Below the pieces are notes generated by a model. It ran no database searches and was not told the origin of the DNA. It saw only the letters and a program-made list of their open reading frames with translations. Below, in pieces: positions 40,377 to 50,531 of a DNA stretch of 64,000 bases. Position numbers and translations under genes: made by a program. The stretch is taken from positions 373,632 through 437,631 of the forward strand of contig NZ_LMUF01000030.1 of assembly GCF_009766085.1 (NCBI RefSeq). Direction: 5' to 3'. Position 1 is the stretch's first letter. The number at the start of each line of letters is the position of its first letter. This DNA comes from Burkholderia sp. S171 (GTDB lineage: Bacteria; Pseudomonadota; Gammaproteobacteria; Burkholderiales; Burkholderiaceae).

Positions 40377-41513
40377 ATGAGCCGACTTTCCGGACGCGTG
40401 CGCATCTTCGCCCGCGCGTTGCCCCGGCTGGCGTTGAAGCCGTTGCGCCGCAAGCCTCAGGCCTTGAAGCGCATTCTGATTGCGCACCATTTGCTGCTCG
40501 GCGACACGCTTCTGCTGACGCCGCTCGTCGCGAAACTACGCGCACAATATCCCGATGCGCAGATCGTTTTGACCTGTCCCAAGCCGATCGTGCCGCTCTA
40601 TGCGGGCAGGCCATTTGGCATCGACGTCATTCCGTTCGATCCGCGCGATTTCCGCTCGGTCAATGCGGTGCTGCGTTCGGGGCCGTACGATCTCGGCATC
40701 GTGGCCGGGGACAATCGACACGCGTGGCTTGCGTTGGCGGCGGGGTGCCGCTGGATCATCGGACACGCTTCGGACACGCCGGCCTGGAAAAACATGCCGA
40801 TGAACGAAGTCGTGCCGTATCCCGACGCGCCCGCGGCATGGGCGGATCTCGCAACTGACCTGGTGGCCGGTCCGCCGCCACGGCCGTATCGGGTGAGCGA
40901 CTGGCCGGCGCCTGCGTCCGCCGCGTTTTCAGACCCTGACGCGCGCGTGTTGCGAAGTCCTTACGTGGTGTTACATCCGGGGGCGAGCACGGCGGTCAAA
41001 CGCTGGCCCGATGACCGCTGGAAAGCACTGGCGGCGTTTGTCGAAGCACGGGGTTTCACGCCTGTGTGGAGCGGCGGCCCGAGCGAGACGGCGCTGATCG
41101 ATGCCATCGATCCCGATGCCCGCTATCCGAATTTCGCGGGCCGGATTGATCTGGGGCAGGTGTGGCATCTGTTCGCTGGCGCGCGTGCAATCGTCTGTCC
41201 AGACACGGGCGTCGCGCACCTCGGGCGTCTGACCGGCGTGCCGACGGTTGCATTGTTCGGCCCTGGTAACGCATTGATACATGGCGCCGGAAATTACTGG
41301 CGCGATGCGCCGTTCATGCCGGTTACTATCGCGGACATGCCGTGCCGCGATGAGCCGAATATTTTCAGACGGCACGTGGCTTGGGCTCGCCGCTGTGACC
41401 GCAACACGACTACCTGCGTCGCGTGGCGCGGTGACCATGCGGACTGCATGGGATTTATTTCGCTTGAGGTCGTCTGCAACAGCTTGCAGTCGGTCCTTCC
41501 GGGAGTGCAATGA
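40377..41513 (+). CDS. Glycosyltransferase family 9 (heptosyltransferase-like)
   Basis: 378-residue GT-B enzyme of the ADP-heptose:LPS heptosyltransferase family. ILIAHHLLLGDTLLLTPLVAKLRAQYP is the acceptor-site start, YVVLHPGASTAVKRWPDDRWKALAAFVEARGF the linker to the donor domain, and VCPDTGVAHLGRLTGVPTVALFGPGN the donor-binding loop. The C-terminal 50 residues are cysteine-rich, as in other members. Clustering with glycosyltransferases and an O-antigen ligase supports a role in LPS core assembly; the actual sugar could differ from heptose. The next gene starts inside its stop codon (ATGA). Confidence 0.92.
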   Translation: MSRLSGRVRIFARALPRLALKPLRRKPQALKRILIAHHLLLGDTLLLTPLVAKLRAQYPDAQIVLTCPKPIVPLYAGRPFGIDVIPFDPRDFRSVNAVLRSGPYDLGIVAGDNRHAWLALAAGCRWIIGHASDTPAWKNMPMNEVVPYPDAPAAWADLATDLVAGPPPRPYRVSDWPAPASAAFSDPDARVLRSPYVVLHPGASTAVKRWPDDRWKALAAFVEARGFTPVWSGGPSETALIDAIDPDARYPNFAGRIDLGQVWHLFAGARAIVCPDTGVAHLGRLTGVPTVALFGPGNALIHGAGNYWRDAPFMPVTIADMPCRDEPNIFRRHVAWARRCDRNTTTCVAWRGDHADCMGFISLEVVCNSLQSVLPGVQ

Positions 41514-42799
41514 CGAAGACGTGCAGGCAGGTGGAACGCGTTCTGTGGGTGGCGTGTCCAGTGATTTTGTTTGTCGCGATGTTCGCTCACATGACTGCGC
41601 TTGAGAACATGGCGCTGGTGTTGGTGGGCATCGGCACGATCGCCGCGGCGTGTTCTTCGGAACGGCCGTCGCCGCTGCACTGGCCGCTGCTGTGGCCTAT
41701 TGTTGTCTGGAGTGCGTGGGCGCTGGCGTCGATCGCGTGGTCGCCTTATCCGCGTGACAGCATGCACGCGTGGCTCGACGAAGTGTTGTATCCGCTGGTG
41801 TCGTTTTTTGCGTTCTGGCTGATGGGCACGCGCACGACCAAGCCCGAGCGGATGGTATTGATCAATTGGGTTGCCTGCCTGTTGCTGGCCGCCGGCAGCC
41901 TGTATTACTGGGGCCGTTTGCAGCCGCCCACGAATCCCGCTGACCTCCTTCTCCACTATTACAACCGCGTCGGCCACTCAAGCACGCTTGCCATCTTTTC
42001 GATGACGCTCTTCACCGGTCTGATGCTGAACCGCCGCTGGTGGCCAATTGGCCTGAGCGGGCTGGTGCTGGCGCTGGTGATCGGGCTGGCAACGCTCAAC
42101 CGTTTCTTTTGGCCGGCCGCGGCCGTGACGCTCGTGATTGCGTGTTACCCGTTGTACCGCAAGCACTTGTTGGTTGCGGGCGTGTGCGTGATGGTGATCT
42201 GCGTGGCGGCAGTCGGCACGCTCGAACTGAGCGCGCGGCTTCGCTACGGCCACACCATGCCAAAACCTGCTGCAAGGGAATTGAAGGTGGGCGGCGACCA
42301 GGTGTACGTCCCTGAGGCGCTCGCGGGCATTGGCGACGTCATGTCTTCCGATACCCGTCCCAAACTGTGGGCGTTCTACGGCCGGGAAGGCGAGGCGCAT
42401 ACGTGGACGGGCATTGGTTTCGGCAAGCCGCTGCCGGGGCGCGTATTTCAAAGCGAAATACCGCCCGCGCTGCTGGAGACGGAACCCCAGGCGTTGACGC
42501 ATGCCCACAACCTGTTTCTGAATACCTGGCTGGAGACGGGAATCGTGGGCGTGGTGCTGGAAGCGGCGCTGCTGATTGCGTTGATCCAGCGTTTCTGGCG
42601 GCTGCGGCATGTGGTGCCCTGGCTGAGTGCGGCGGGCATGGCGCTGGTTATCGGCATGATTACAAAGAATTTCACCGACGACTTCATGTGGCAGACCACC
42701 GCGCTTGCCTTCTGGTGTTTTTCAGGCTTCCTGCTCGGTCGCGGCGAACGCTTGGCGGGGCGGGTGGCGCCGGCACGACGGGCTTTATCGCAGCAGTAG
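41510..42799 (+). CDS. O-antigen ligase (WaaL) family membrane protein
   Basis: 429-residue polytopic inner-membrane protein with about 10-12 hydrophobic helices. The large periplasmic loop lies at about 245-345 and ends in the ligase signature THAHNLFLNTWLETGIVGVVLE, where the His of HAHN is essential in WaaL. It joins undecaprenyl-linked O-antigen to lipid A-core in the periplasm. It overlaps the GT9 gene by four bases and is followed, after 204 bp, by msbA. Related Wzy polymerases share the fold; its place next to core glycosyltransferases favours ligase. Confidence 0.85.
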   Translation: MTKTCRQVERVLWVACPVILFVAMFAHMTALENMALVLVGIGTIAAACSSERPSPLHWPLLWPIVVWSAWALASIAWSPYPRDSMHAWLDEVLYPLVSFFAFWLMGTRTTKPERMVLINWVACLLLAAGSLYYWGRLQPPTNPADLLLHYYNRVGHSSTLAIFSMTLFTGLMLNRRWWPIGLSGLVLALVIGLATLNRFFWPAAAVTLVIACYPLYRKHLLVAGVCVMVICVAAVGTLELSARLRYGHTMPKPAARELKVGGDQVYVPEALAGIGDVMSSDTRPKLWAFYGREGEAHTWTGIGFGKPLPGRVFQSEIPPALLETEPQALTHAHNLFLNTWLETGIVGVVLEAALLIALIQRFWRLRHVVPWLSAAGMALVIGMITKNFTDDFMWQTTALAFWCFSGFLLGRGERLAGRVAPARRALSQQ

Positions 42800-42848
42800 G
42801 GGCGGACCTTTCAACCGTGTTGCCGCCCTCGCCCGGACAAGTCCCTTA

Positions 42849-42878
42849 ATGAGACAAGAGGGTCCGGCGCATTACAAT
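42849..42878 (+). promoter_or_regulatory. Possible promoter for msbA
   Basis: ATGAGA (42849-42854) and TACAAT (42873-42878) are 18 bp apart; the leader would be about 120 nt. Confidence 0.35.
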
Positions 42879-43003
42879 GGCGGTTTGCCGTGCCGGCGGG
42901 ATTCAGCGCGCTCAGAGCCGCTCGGGCGCAGGTTCAGTCCTGCTCCGCTTGCCGTCCGACCCACGGATACACAAATACTCGGACACACGACTAAGGACAC
43001 CTT

Positions 43004-44788
43004 TTGAGTCAGAAGCCCACCTTGAGCAAAACGATCGGCAGCGGGCAGACCACGTCGCCGGCCGCCGTGATGCGCCGGCTCTGGCCGTACATCCGCCCCC
43101 TGATCTGGATTGTCGCGCTCGGCCTGATCGCCATGGGTTTCGTCGCGGCGAGCGAGGCCGGCATTCCCATGCTGCTCAAGCCGCTGCTCGACCACGGCTT
43201 TGGCGCGAAAGGCAGCGCCAGCGCCAAGTGGATCGTCCCGGGCGCGGTGGTGGGCCTCGCGGTCGTGCGGGGCGGGGCGCAATACGCGTCGGGATACTTG
43301 CTTGCCTATGTCACCAACAAGATCCTGCTCGAACTGCGCCTGAAGATGTTCGACCGGATGATCCATACCAGCGCCGGTTTCTTCCAGCGGGAAACGGCCA
43401 GCACGATCATCAATGCCATCGTGTTCGAGGTGAACCAGATCCTCAACGTGCTCCAGAGCGTGGTCGTCACGCTCGTGCGCGACTCGCTGACTGTCGTGTT
43501 CCTGCTCGGCTACCTGTTCATCCTCAACTGGCGGCTGACGCTGGTGATCGCGGTGATCCTGCCGGCTATCGGCTGGCTGGTAAGCAAGATCAATCGACGG
43601 CTGCGGCGGCTTAATCGTGAATCGCAGTTGCTGACGAATGAGCTGTCGTACATCGTGGAAGAGACCGTTGGCGGTTATAAGGTCGTCAAGGTGCATAACG
43701 GCCAGCGCTACGAAAACGACCGTTTCACCGAAATGAGCAATCGCCTGCGCGGTTACCAGATGCGCATGACAGTGTCCGGCGGCCTCGCGCAGCCGCTTAC
43801 GCAGTTCCTGGCATCGATTGCACTGGCCATTGTGATCACCATCGCCGTGGTGCAGTCGGCGAACGACCAGACGACCGTCGGCGGGTTCGTGGCGTTCGTC
43901 ACGTCCATGCTGCTGGTGATCTCGCCGCTCAAGCACCTGATCGATATCAACCAGCCGTTGCAGCGCGGCATGACGGCGGCGGAACTGATCTTCGGTCTGA
44001 TCGATGAACCCGTCGAGCCCGAAGGCGGCGGGCGGCCGCTCGAGCGCGCCAGCGGCGAGGTGGAATTCCGCGAGGTATCGTTTAGTTATGGAACGACCGG
44101 GACACCCACGCTCGATGCCATCTCGTTCAAGATCGCGCCCGGCGAAATGGTGGCGCTGGCCGGTGCATCGGGAAGCGGCAAGACCACGCTGGTCAACCTG
44201 CTACCGCGTTTCTTCGATCCCGCCAGCGGTGCAGTACTGGTCGACGGCGTGCCGCTCACCGAGTACAGCCTGCACGATTTGCGTGGACAAATGGCCATGG
44301 TGAGCCAGGACGTGGTGCTCTTCAACGACACGATCGCCGCCAACGTCGCGTACGGCCAGACGCCGGATCGCGAGCGGGTGATGGCGGCGCTGGCGGCGGC
44401 GAATCTCGCCGATGTCGTCGCGGCCATGCCTGAAGGCGTGGACACGCGCGTGGGCGGCAACGGCATGCGTTTGTCGGGCGGGCAGCGGCAGCGGCTGGCG
44501 ATTGCTCGGGCAATCTACAAGGACGCGCCTATTCTTATCCTCGATGAAGCTACTTCCGCGCTCGATTCCGAGTCTGAACGGCACGTGCAGGAAGCCCTCG
44601 AAACGCTGATGAAGGGTCGCACGACGCTGGTGATTGCGCACCGCCTTTCGACCATTGAACGTGCGGACCGGATTCTGGTGATGGACGCCGGGAAAATCGC
44701 GGAGCACGGCAGCCACGCCGAGTTGCTGCGCCAGAACGGGCTGTACGCGAACCTTCATCGGATCCAGTATCAGCAGCAGGCAGCCTGA
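43004..44788 (+). CDS. msbA: Lipid A / LPS core flippase, ABC transporter
   Basis: 594-residue half-transporter. Residues 25-330 hold six membrane helices (coupling segment [30 protein letters not shown]). The ATPase follows: Walker A GASGSGKT at 387-394, ABC signature [14 protein letters not shown] from 490, Walker B ILILDE at 510-515 and the H-loop [15 protein letters not shown]. It flips lipid A-core across the inner membrane, which fits the position behind the core glycosyltransferase genes. The start is a TTG at 43004 with AAGGA a few bases upstream; no suitable ATG is present. It ends at a strong terminator. Confidence 0.95.
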   Translation: MSQKPTLSKTIGSGQTTSPAAVMRRLWPYIRPLIWIVALGLIAMGFVAASEAGIPMLLKPLLDHGFGAKGSASAKWIVPGAVVGLAVVRGGAQYASGYLLAYVTNKILLELRLKMFDRMIHTSAGFFQRETASTIINAIVFEVNQILNVLQSVVVTLVRDSLTVVFLLGYLFILNWRLTLVIAVILPAIGWLVSKINRRLRRLNRESQLLTNELSYIVEETVGGYKVVKVHNGQRYENDRFTEMSNRLRGYQMRMTVSGGLAQPLTQFLASIALAIVITIAVVQSANDQTTVGGFVAFVTSMLLVISPLKHLIDINQPLQRGMTAAELIFGLIDEPVEPEGGGRPLERASGEVEFREVSFSYGTTGTPTLDAISFKIAPGEMVALAGASGSGKTTLVNLLPRFFDPASGAVLVDGVPLTEYSLHDLRGQMAMVSQDVVLFNDTIAANVAYGQTPDRERVMAALAAANLADVVAAMPEGVDTRVGGNGMRLSGGQRQRLAIARAIYKDAPILILDEATSALDSESERHVQEALETLMKGRTTLVIAHRLSTIERADRILVMDAGKIAEHGSHAELLRQNGLYANLHRIQYQQQAA

Positions 44789-44811
44789 CGTTTTTTGGGT
44801 TTAATCGATGC

Positions 44812-44850
44812 GCGCCTCTGGTCGGTACGATCAGAGGCGCATTTTGTTTT
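44812..44850 (+). terminator. Intrinsic terminator after msbA
   Basis: GCGCCTCTGGTC (44812-44823) pairs with GATCAGAGGCGC (44829-44840) with one G-T pair, followed by ATTTTGTTTT. Confidence 0.88.
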
Positions 44851-44974
44851 GGGAAGCTTGGAAGGACCGGTCGTGTCCTGCACGGCGGATGTATTTCCGC
44901 GTAGCCGGGAAGGCTGGCCGTGCCTGACGATGCCCTGAACCTTAACGCGCTCGCGAATCAATCGACCCATCGCA

Positions 44975-45655
44975 CTACGGAGGAACAGCCGCCCCAGACC
45001 CGGCCGTAGCGCGCTTTTGCATCTTCTTGCGATACATCAACGTCCATGCCGTGAGCGCGCCATAGATCGCGTAACCAATGAACGGCGACACGACCAAAAA
45101 ACGCTCGATCGGCCAGTGCCACGCCAGCCAGCTTCGAAGCGCATTTTCGCCCGTCAGGCCGAGACCCCACACGCCCGTCATCAGGCGAATCGATCGACGC
45201 AGCGCGGGCCGCTCGTTCCAGAGCGCTTCGAAGCGTGCCGCGCCGCCTTCGCCTTCCCGCGCGACGGTTGCTCTAGCGAGATAAAAGGTGAGCGGACGCC
45301 GCATGGCGAGGGACAGCAGGAACACGACGCCGATAGCACCGGAGGCCATCGATTCACGCATCAGCAGCAGCCGCGGACTGCCGCCGAGCGCCATCAGCAC
45401 GATGGACAACACGATCCCGAGCAGGACCAGCACGCTGAGGGCATCGACGCGACGGGTTCTCGCAAACTCCACGAGACTCCACACGACAGGCGGCACCGCC
45501 GATGCATACAGCGCGCCAAGCTCGCCCCAATGCGGCAACGCGAGCCGATACGCAAGCCACGGCAGGATGAGATTGACGCCGAGTTCAACGACAAGACCTG
45601 CGCGTATCTTCATCTTCATGACGAAAGAGAGAGGGGACGCACTAAGGGTAGCCAT
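44975..45655 (-). CDS. VC0807 family membrane protein
   Basis: 226-residue inner-membrane protein of the VC0807 family, of unknown function. About five to six hydrophobic segments are seen, with the family block LILPWLAYRLALPHWGELGALYASAVPPVVWSLVEFARTRRVDALSVLVLLGI near the N-terminus and MRESMASGAIGVVFLLSLAMRRPL in the centre; a basic C-terminus (YRKKMQKR) faces the cytoplasm. The ATG at 45655 and two near 45619-45613 are all possible starts, none with a good ribosome site. Convergent with msbA. Confidence 0.82.
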   Translation of the reverse strand: MATLSASPLSFVMKMKIRAGLVVELGVNLILPWLAYRLALPHWGELGALYASAVPPVVWSLVEFARTRRVDALSVLVLLGIVLSIVLMALGGSPRLLLMRESMASGAIGVVFLLSLAMRRPLTFYLARATVAREGEGGAARFEALWNERPALRRSIRLMTGVWGLGLTGENALRSWLAWHWPIERFLVVSPFIGYAIYGALTAWTLMYRKKMQKRATAGSGAAVPP

Positions 45656-45680
45656 GAAGGCGGCGCGAAGTGAGCAACCC

Positions 45681-45983
45681 TCATTGCGTGAACACGGACA
45701 CGACGATCGCCAGCCACAGCGCCCCTACGCCGCCCAAAAATGCGTGACGGGCGAGACGCAGGCGGGATTCATCGTCGGGCTGCTTTGTGGGAGACGTGGC
45801 GAGCCAAGGGACAGAACCCAGGCACGCGAAACCGGCGAGTGCGAGCAGGGCGACGGAGACATCACCGGAGTGCCAATGCGAGCCTTCGTGGATACCCCAG
45901 TAACCAAGGAACACGATACCGATGGAAAACACCGTCGATGCGGCTGAACTGAGCGCCTGAACGGATCCTGCTGGAAATTGCAT
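45681..45983 (-). CDS. Small hypothetical membrane protein
   Basis: 100-residue protein. I chose the ATG at 45983 (MQFPAGSVQAL) because AGGAGG stands 6 nt upstream; the frame extends to 46064 but without a ribosome site. Three hydrophobic segments are visible (about 18-34, 46-62 and 83-99), with a HEGSHWHSGD loop rich in histidine between the first two, which might bind a metal. I do not recognise the family. It lies 25 bp upstream of the VC0807-type gene, so both may be cotranscribed. Confidence 0.7.
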   Translation of the reverse strand: MQFPAGSVQALSSAASTVFSIGIVFLGYWGIHEGSHWHSGDVSVALLALAGFACLGSVPWLATSPTKQPDDESRLRLARHAFLGGVGALWLAIVVSVFTQ

Positions 45984-46090
45984 GACATGCCTCCTGACAC
46001 GCGAGAAAGTACGCGAGGTGCCGCCATCATAGGGGAATCGTATCGGTTGAAAGGGATGCTGCATCGCGCACGAAGCGATCCCCTGCCGCG

Positions 46091-49000
46091 TTATCCCTCT
46101 CGCGAGCCTTGAACGTCGCGACGCGGCGCCTCGGACTCGACATTTGCCGTGACCTTTTCCTGAGTCATCGACTTCATCCGGTTTTGAATAAACCGTTGCC
46201 CCGAGACGACGATATAAAACGCCAGCGGCGTGAACACCAGCCCCAGCACGGTCGCCGTAATGGCCCCGCCGAACACACCGGTCCCGATCGATCGCCGGCT
46301 TTCCGCCCCGGCGCCGCTCGACACGAGCAAAGGCACGACGCCCAGTAAAAACGCCGCCGATGTCATCACGATCGGCCGGAAGCGCGCACTCGCCGCGGCG
46401 ACAATTGCGTCCTTCAGCGGCGCGCCATCGGCGTAGAGCGTGCGCGCGAACTGCACGATCAGAATCGCGTTTTTCGCCGATAACCCGATCACGGTGATCA
46501 TGCCGACCTTGAAATAGACATCGTTCGGCATGCCGCGCAGAAGCATCGCGATCACTGCGCCAATCACGCCCAGTGGCACGATCGTCAGCACCGCAAGCGG
46601 AATGGTCCAGCTCTCGTAGAGCGCCGCGAGCGCCATGAAGACGGCCAGTAGCGACAAGCCGATCAGTATCGGCGTCAGGCGGGCGGCACGCGTTTCTTCA
46701 AGCGCCGAGTCGGTCCAGTCGTAGCCCACGCCCACCGGCAGCGCTGCTGCGAGCCGCTCCATCTCGGCCATCGCCGCGCCGGAACTCGTGCCGTCGGCGG
46801 GACGGCCGCTGACATCGAGTGAAGGCGAACCGTTGTAGCGCGTGAGGACGGTTGGCCCGGTCGTCCAGTGCAGCGCCGCCACGGACGATAACGGCACCAT
46901 CTGCCCGGCGGCGTTACGCACCGAGAGGTTCATGAGACTGTCTTCGGTCATGCGCGACGACGCGTCGGCTGCGACCATCACGCGGCGCATCCGGCCGCCT
47001 GACGGGAAGTCGTCGATATACGACGAGCCAAAGGTGTTCCCCAGCGCATCGCCGATCTTGTCGAACGAAACGCCCAGCGCATAAGCCTTCGCGCGGTCGA
47101 CGTCCAGCACGATGCGCGGCGCGTCCGGCAGCGCTTCCGAACGCACATCGGCGAAAGCGGGATTGTTGCGAGCCCGCTCGAAGAGTTGCTCGCGCGCGGC
47201 GGTCAGCGCGGCAATGCCAACGCCGCCGCGATCTTCCAGCCGCATCACGAACCCTTCCGAATGGCCCATGCCGGGCACGGACGGCGGCATCTGCGCGGAC
47301 ACGGTGCCATCCATGATCTTCGAGAGTGAGCGGTTCAGCGTGTCGCGCAGCGTGGCCGCGTCGGTGTTGCGCGCTGACCAGTCCTTCAAGTCGACAAAAC
47401 ACATGGCCACGTTCTGGCCGCTGCCCTGGAAGCTCCAGCCGACCACGCTCGTCACGTTCGCCACCGCTGGTTCGCGTTTCAGGATCGCTTCCGCCTGCTC
47501 GACGACCGCGAGCGTGCGCGCCTGCGTGGCCCCCGCCGGCAACTGCACCATCACCTGAAGCTGCGCCTGGTCTTCCTGGGGCAAGAAGCCGCCCGGCATA
47601 TGCAGATAAAGCGCCGCACACGCGCCGGCCAGCACGAGATACACCACGAACATGGGACCCGCTCGGCGCAGCACGCGCGCAACGAGCCCGCGATATCCGC
47701 GCGAGGTCCAGTCGAAGGCCGCCGTGAAGCCGAACCGGCTACGGGCCTCGTTTGATCCGTGCGCGCCATGTGAACCATGTGCGCCATGCCGCAAGGCGCT
47801 CCGCGGCGGCGCTTTCAGCAAGTTCGCGCACAGCGCCGGCGTCAGAGAAAGGGCCGTGAACGCGGACACGAGAATGGACGCGATCATCGCAACCGTGAAC
47901 TGCCGGTAAATCCCGCCGACGCTGCCGGGAAAGAACGCCATCGGCACGAACACGGCGGTCAGCACAGCGGTAATACCGACAATCGCGCTGCCCATCTGCT
48001 GCATCGCCCGGCGCGTGGCTGCGCGTGGCGCGAGGCCTTCTTCGCGCATCACGCGATCGACGTTCTCGACCACGACGATGGCATCGTCGACCAGGATGCC
48101 GATGGCCAGCACCATCGCGAACATGGTGAACACGTTGATCGACATGCCGAGTACGTAAAGCGCAAGCAGCGCGCCGGTCAACGCAACCGGAATGACCACC
48201 GTGGGCACGAGCGCATAACGCAAGTCGCGCAGGAATAGCCACATGACCAGGAACACCAGCAGCACGGCTTCGAACAGCGTCAGCGCGACTTCGTGCAGCG
48301 CGACGTGGACGAATTTGGAACTATCGAACGGAATCTCCACGGCCGTGCCCGGCGGCAGGCTACGCGATAGTTCCGCGAGCTTCGCGCGGATCGCAGCGGA
48401 AGTTTCCATCGCGTTGCCTTGCGGCGAGAGCCGGATACCAACCGTTGCCGCCGGCTTGCCGTTCAGCCGCGAAAACGACGCGTAGCTGTCGCGGCCCAGC
48501 TCGACCCGCGCGACATCCTTCAGCCGAACGGCCGATCCATCCGTATGCGCTTTCAAAACGATCTCGCCGAATTCAGCCGGCGAGATCAATTGCCCCCTGA
48601 CCGTGACCGACGCCGTCAATTGCTGACCGGTGACGAAGGGCACATCGCCGAGCGTGCCCGCTGTGACTGTCGCGTTTTGCGCCGCGATGGCCTGCGTGAC
48701 ATCGGCGGCGGCCAGATTGAATTCGCGCAGTTTCATCGGGTCGATCCAGACCCGCAACGCCTCTCCGGCATCCCACAATTCGGCTGAGCCAACGCCTGGC
48801 GCGCGCTTCAGGTCGCGCAGCATCGTGCGGTTGACGTAGTCGCTCAGTTCCACGGAATCGCGCTGGCCGTCAGTGGACGTGAGCGCGACGAGCATCAGGA
48901 AGGTTCCGGTCGACTTGAAGACGCTGATGCCTTGCTGCACGACTTGCTGCGGCAGGCGCGATTCGATCTGCTTCATCCGGTTCTGGACATCGACCATGGC

Positions 49001-49306
49001 GATGTCCGGGTTGGTACCCGCCGAAAACGTGGCGTCGATCTCGAGTTCGCCCAGGCTGTCGCTGGTGGTTTCGTAGTATTGCAAGCCTTCAGCGCCGTCC
49101 AGGCTTTCTTCGATCACGCTCGCGACGGTGTTGTCCACGCTTTCTGGCGACGCGCCCGGATACATCGCAGCAATCACGATGCGCGGCGGCGTCAGCCGCG
49201 GATATTGCGCGACAGGCAGAAAGGGCGTGACCAGTGCACCCGCCACAAAAATGGCCAGAGCAACAATCCACGCAAAAACCGGACGATCGATGAAAAAAGA
49301 CGGCAC
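46091..49306 (-). CDS. RND multidrug efflux transporter (HAE1/AcrB type)
   Basis: 1071-residue inner-membrane proton antiporter. It starts MPSFFIDRPVFAWIVALAIF, the family N-terminus, and D407-D408 in GILVDDAIVVVEN equal the AcrB proton-relay pair; a lysine in GLSAKNAILIVQFA is its partner. Porter domains and twelve helices are as usual. The cytoplasmic loop after helix 6 carries a GAHGSHGAHGS repeat at about 508-518. No periplasmic adaptor or outer-membrane gene lies next to it: 5' is a 1.5 kb gap and 3' a small membrane protein. It must borrow partners encoded elsewhere or be a remnant of an operon. The ribosome site is weak. Confidence 0.93.
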   Translation of the reverse strand: MPSFFIDRPVFAWIVALAIFVAGALVTPFLPVAQYPRLTPPRIVIAAMYPGASPESVDNTVASVIEESLDGAEGLQYYETTSDSLGELEIDATFSAGTNPDIAMVDVQNRMKQIESRLPQQVVQQGISVFKSTGTFLMLVALTSTDGQRDSVELSDYVNRTMLRDLKRAPGVGSAELWDAGEALRVWIDPMKLREFNLAAADVTQAIAAQNATVTAGTLGDVPFVTGQQLTASVTVRGQLISPAEFGEIVLKAHTDGSAVRLKDVARVELGRDSYASFSRLNGKPAATVGIRLSPQGNAMETSAAIRAKLAELSRSLPPGTAVEIPFDSSKFVHVALHEVALTLFEAVLLVFLVMWLFLRDLRYALVPTVVIPVALTGALLALYVLGMSINVFTMFAMVLAIGILVDDAIVVVENVDRVMREEGLAPRAATRRAMQQMGSAIVGITAVLTAVFVPMAFFPGSVGGIYRQFTVAMIASILVSAFTALSLTPALCANLLKAPPRSALRHGAHGSHGAHGSNEARSRFGFTAAFDWTSRGYRGLVARVLRRAGPMFVVYLVLAGACAALYLHMPGGFLPQEDQAQLQVMVQLPAGATQARTLAVVEQAEAILKREPAVANVTSVVGWSFQGSGQNVAMCFVDLKDWSARNTDAATLRDTLNRSLSKIMDGTVSAQMPPSVPGMGHSEGFVMRLEDRGGVGIAALTAAREQLFERARNNPAFADVRSEALPDAPRIVLDVDRAKAYALGVSFDKIGDALGNTFGSSYIDDFPSGGRMRRVMVAADASSRMTEDSLMNLSVRNAAGQMVPLSSVAALHWTTGPTVLTRYNGSPSLDVSGRPADGTSSGAAMAEMERLAAALPVGVGYDWTDSALEETRAARLTPILIGLSLLAVFMALAALYESWTIPLAVLTIVPLGVIGAVIAMLLRGMPNDVYFKVGMITVIGLSAKNAILIVQFARTLYADGAPLKDAIVAAASARFRPIVMTSAAFLLGVVPLLVSSGAGAESRRSIGTGVFGGAITATVLGLVFTPLAFYIVVSGQRFIQNRMKSMTQEKVTANVESEAPRRDVQGSREG

Positions 49307-49759
49307 GCGGGTCCTGACGATTCAATGAGGTTTATTGAAGGCTACCGGGATTTGCCGATCTTCATCGGGAGCCGTTGCGACCGGGATACCGCGGCATTTC
49401 CGCAGTGACCGCCACTGACGACTTATCCGGCATTACGCCAATCTTGCGTGGAGAAACGCTGTGTCGTGATTACTGCGCCGGGATCGTTGCGCCGAATATG
49501 CCAGTCTTGAAACCAGGCGACGATGGAGGTTTCTTGCTGGCTCTCGTCCACGCGTCAGCGGAGTGATCTTAAAAACATAAAATTATTGTGTCCAGCATTA
49601 TTGGACGCTGGCTTCTTTCAGATACGGTTTCACCGCCGAATCTCGTCGAGCGCGGTAATTTCATTATTATTTTAATAGTGAAAGGTGACGAGAATATGCT
49701 TTTAAGACATGGACTATTATTAAATGTGATATTCGACCGTGCCCGTTGCGGGACGATCA

Positions 49760-49769
49760 GGTTTAAACC
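49760..49769. repeat. Perfect 10-bp palindrome
   Basis: GGTTTAAACC in the AT-rich region; a possible protein-binding site, but short enough to be chance. Confidence 0.3.
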
Positions 49770-49837
49770 GAGTCAATCTGAATTGACCCGGCTGCGGGCA
49801 GGCCGTTCGAGCGGTCTGTCGAACCTTGCTTAGTCCT

Positions 49838-49858
49838 TGCTTGGTCGTGAACCAAGCA
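49838..49858 (-). terminator. Hairpin directly after the small CDS at 49859-50080
   Basis: TGCTTGGT (49838-49845) pairs perfectly with ACCAAGCA (49851-49858) around a 5-nt loop. It touches the stop codon of the minus-strand gene but has no T run. Confidence 0.5.
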
Positions 49859-50080
49859 TCAACCGAAGCGGGAGGTCTCGCTCACCGCCGTTTGCTCGAG
49901 CATCGAGATAACAGCATCTATATGGCCGATGCGCTTGCGTTGCGCCGGCATGAGGCTCATCGATAATACTGAATCAACACGATTTCGCCAATACGCTAAA
50001 GACAATCCATGGCTCGATGCAACCCGGTTGATTATCCGTTCCAGATGCGCAAGATCTGTTTCTACGAGTACGTGATTCAT
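49859..50080 (-). CDS. Small hypothetical protein
   Basis: 73-residue protein that I do not recognise. The ATG at 50080 (MNHVLVETDLAHLERII) has GGGGAA at about 5-8 nt upstream; the frame extends 8 codons further. It is predicted to be mostly helical and soluble: ETDLAHLERIINRVASSHG, then SLAYWRNRVDSVLSM and QRKRIGHIDAVISMLEQTAV. A perfect hairpin abuts its stop codon, which favours a real gene. It lies alone in an AT-rich region between the RND pump and the hybrid kinase, transcribed away from the kinase. Confidence 0.55.
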   Translation of the reverse strand: MNHVLVETDLAHLERIINRVASSHGLSLAYWRNRVDSVLSMSLMPAQRKRIGHIDAVISMLEQTAVSETSRFG

Positions 50081-50512
50081 TGTATTCCCCGGTAGCGCCG
50101 TCATTTTTGCGGTCGCTGGTTTTAGTGATCCGATTCAACACTTTTATATGCGTTCTAAAAGCCGGCGCGGCTTGGTGCATCATAAAAACGCGGCCCTGAG
50201 AACGTTGATAAGCGCCGCTTCGCCATTGCACTGGTCAATGCCCGGCGTGCAGAATCTCGCAGCATGAGTCGTGCCACGAGGCACGGCGCTTTGAGGAAAT
50301 GCTAGAAACCCTTCACCGGCAAGCTTTTTCGGGCGACAGGAGTTAGCGGGAAAGCATTGCACGGGGATCATGCGCACGATTGCCGTTACGACATTCCGCC
50401 GTGCCGCGTTACGTTTGTTCAGGGCGTGATCGCGAGCCGAAGCGACGCAAACGATAAATCGACCGCATGTGCTAATTTGTATCGTTCTTCACACGTGTCA
50501 CCGTTGCCGATT

Positions 50513-50531
50513 AAAATATCACTGATATTTT
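50513..50531. promoter_or_regulatory. Perfect 19-bp palindrome, possible operator
   Basis: AAAATATCA (50513-50521), one central C, TGATATTTT (50523-50531). It lies about 310 bp before the hybrid kinase ATG. Confidence 0.4.

Noticed and set aside
49588..49833. 81-codon open frame on plus in the AT-rich gap
   Set aside because: No ribosome site, and the minus-strand small gene next to it has better support.
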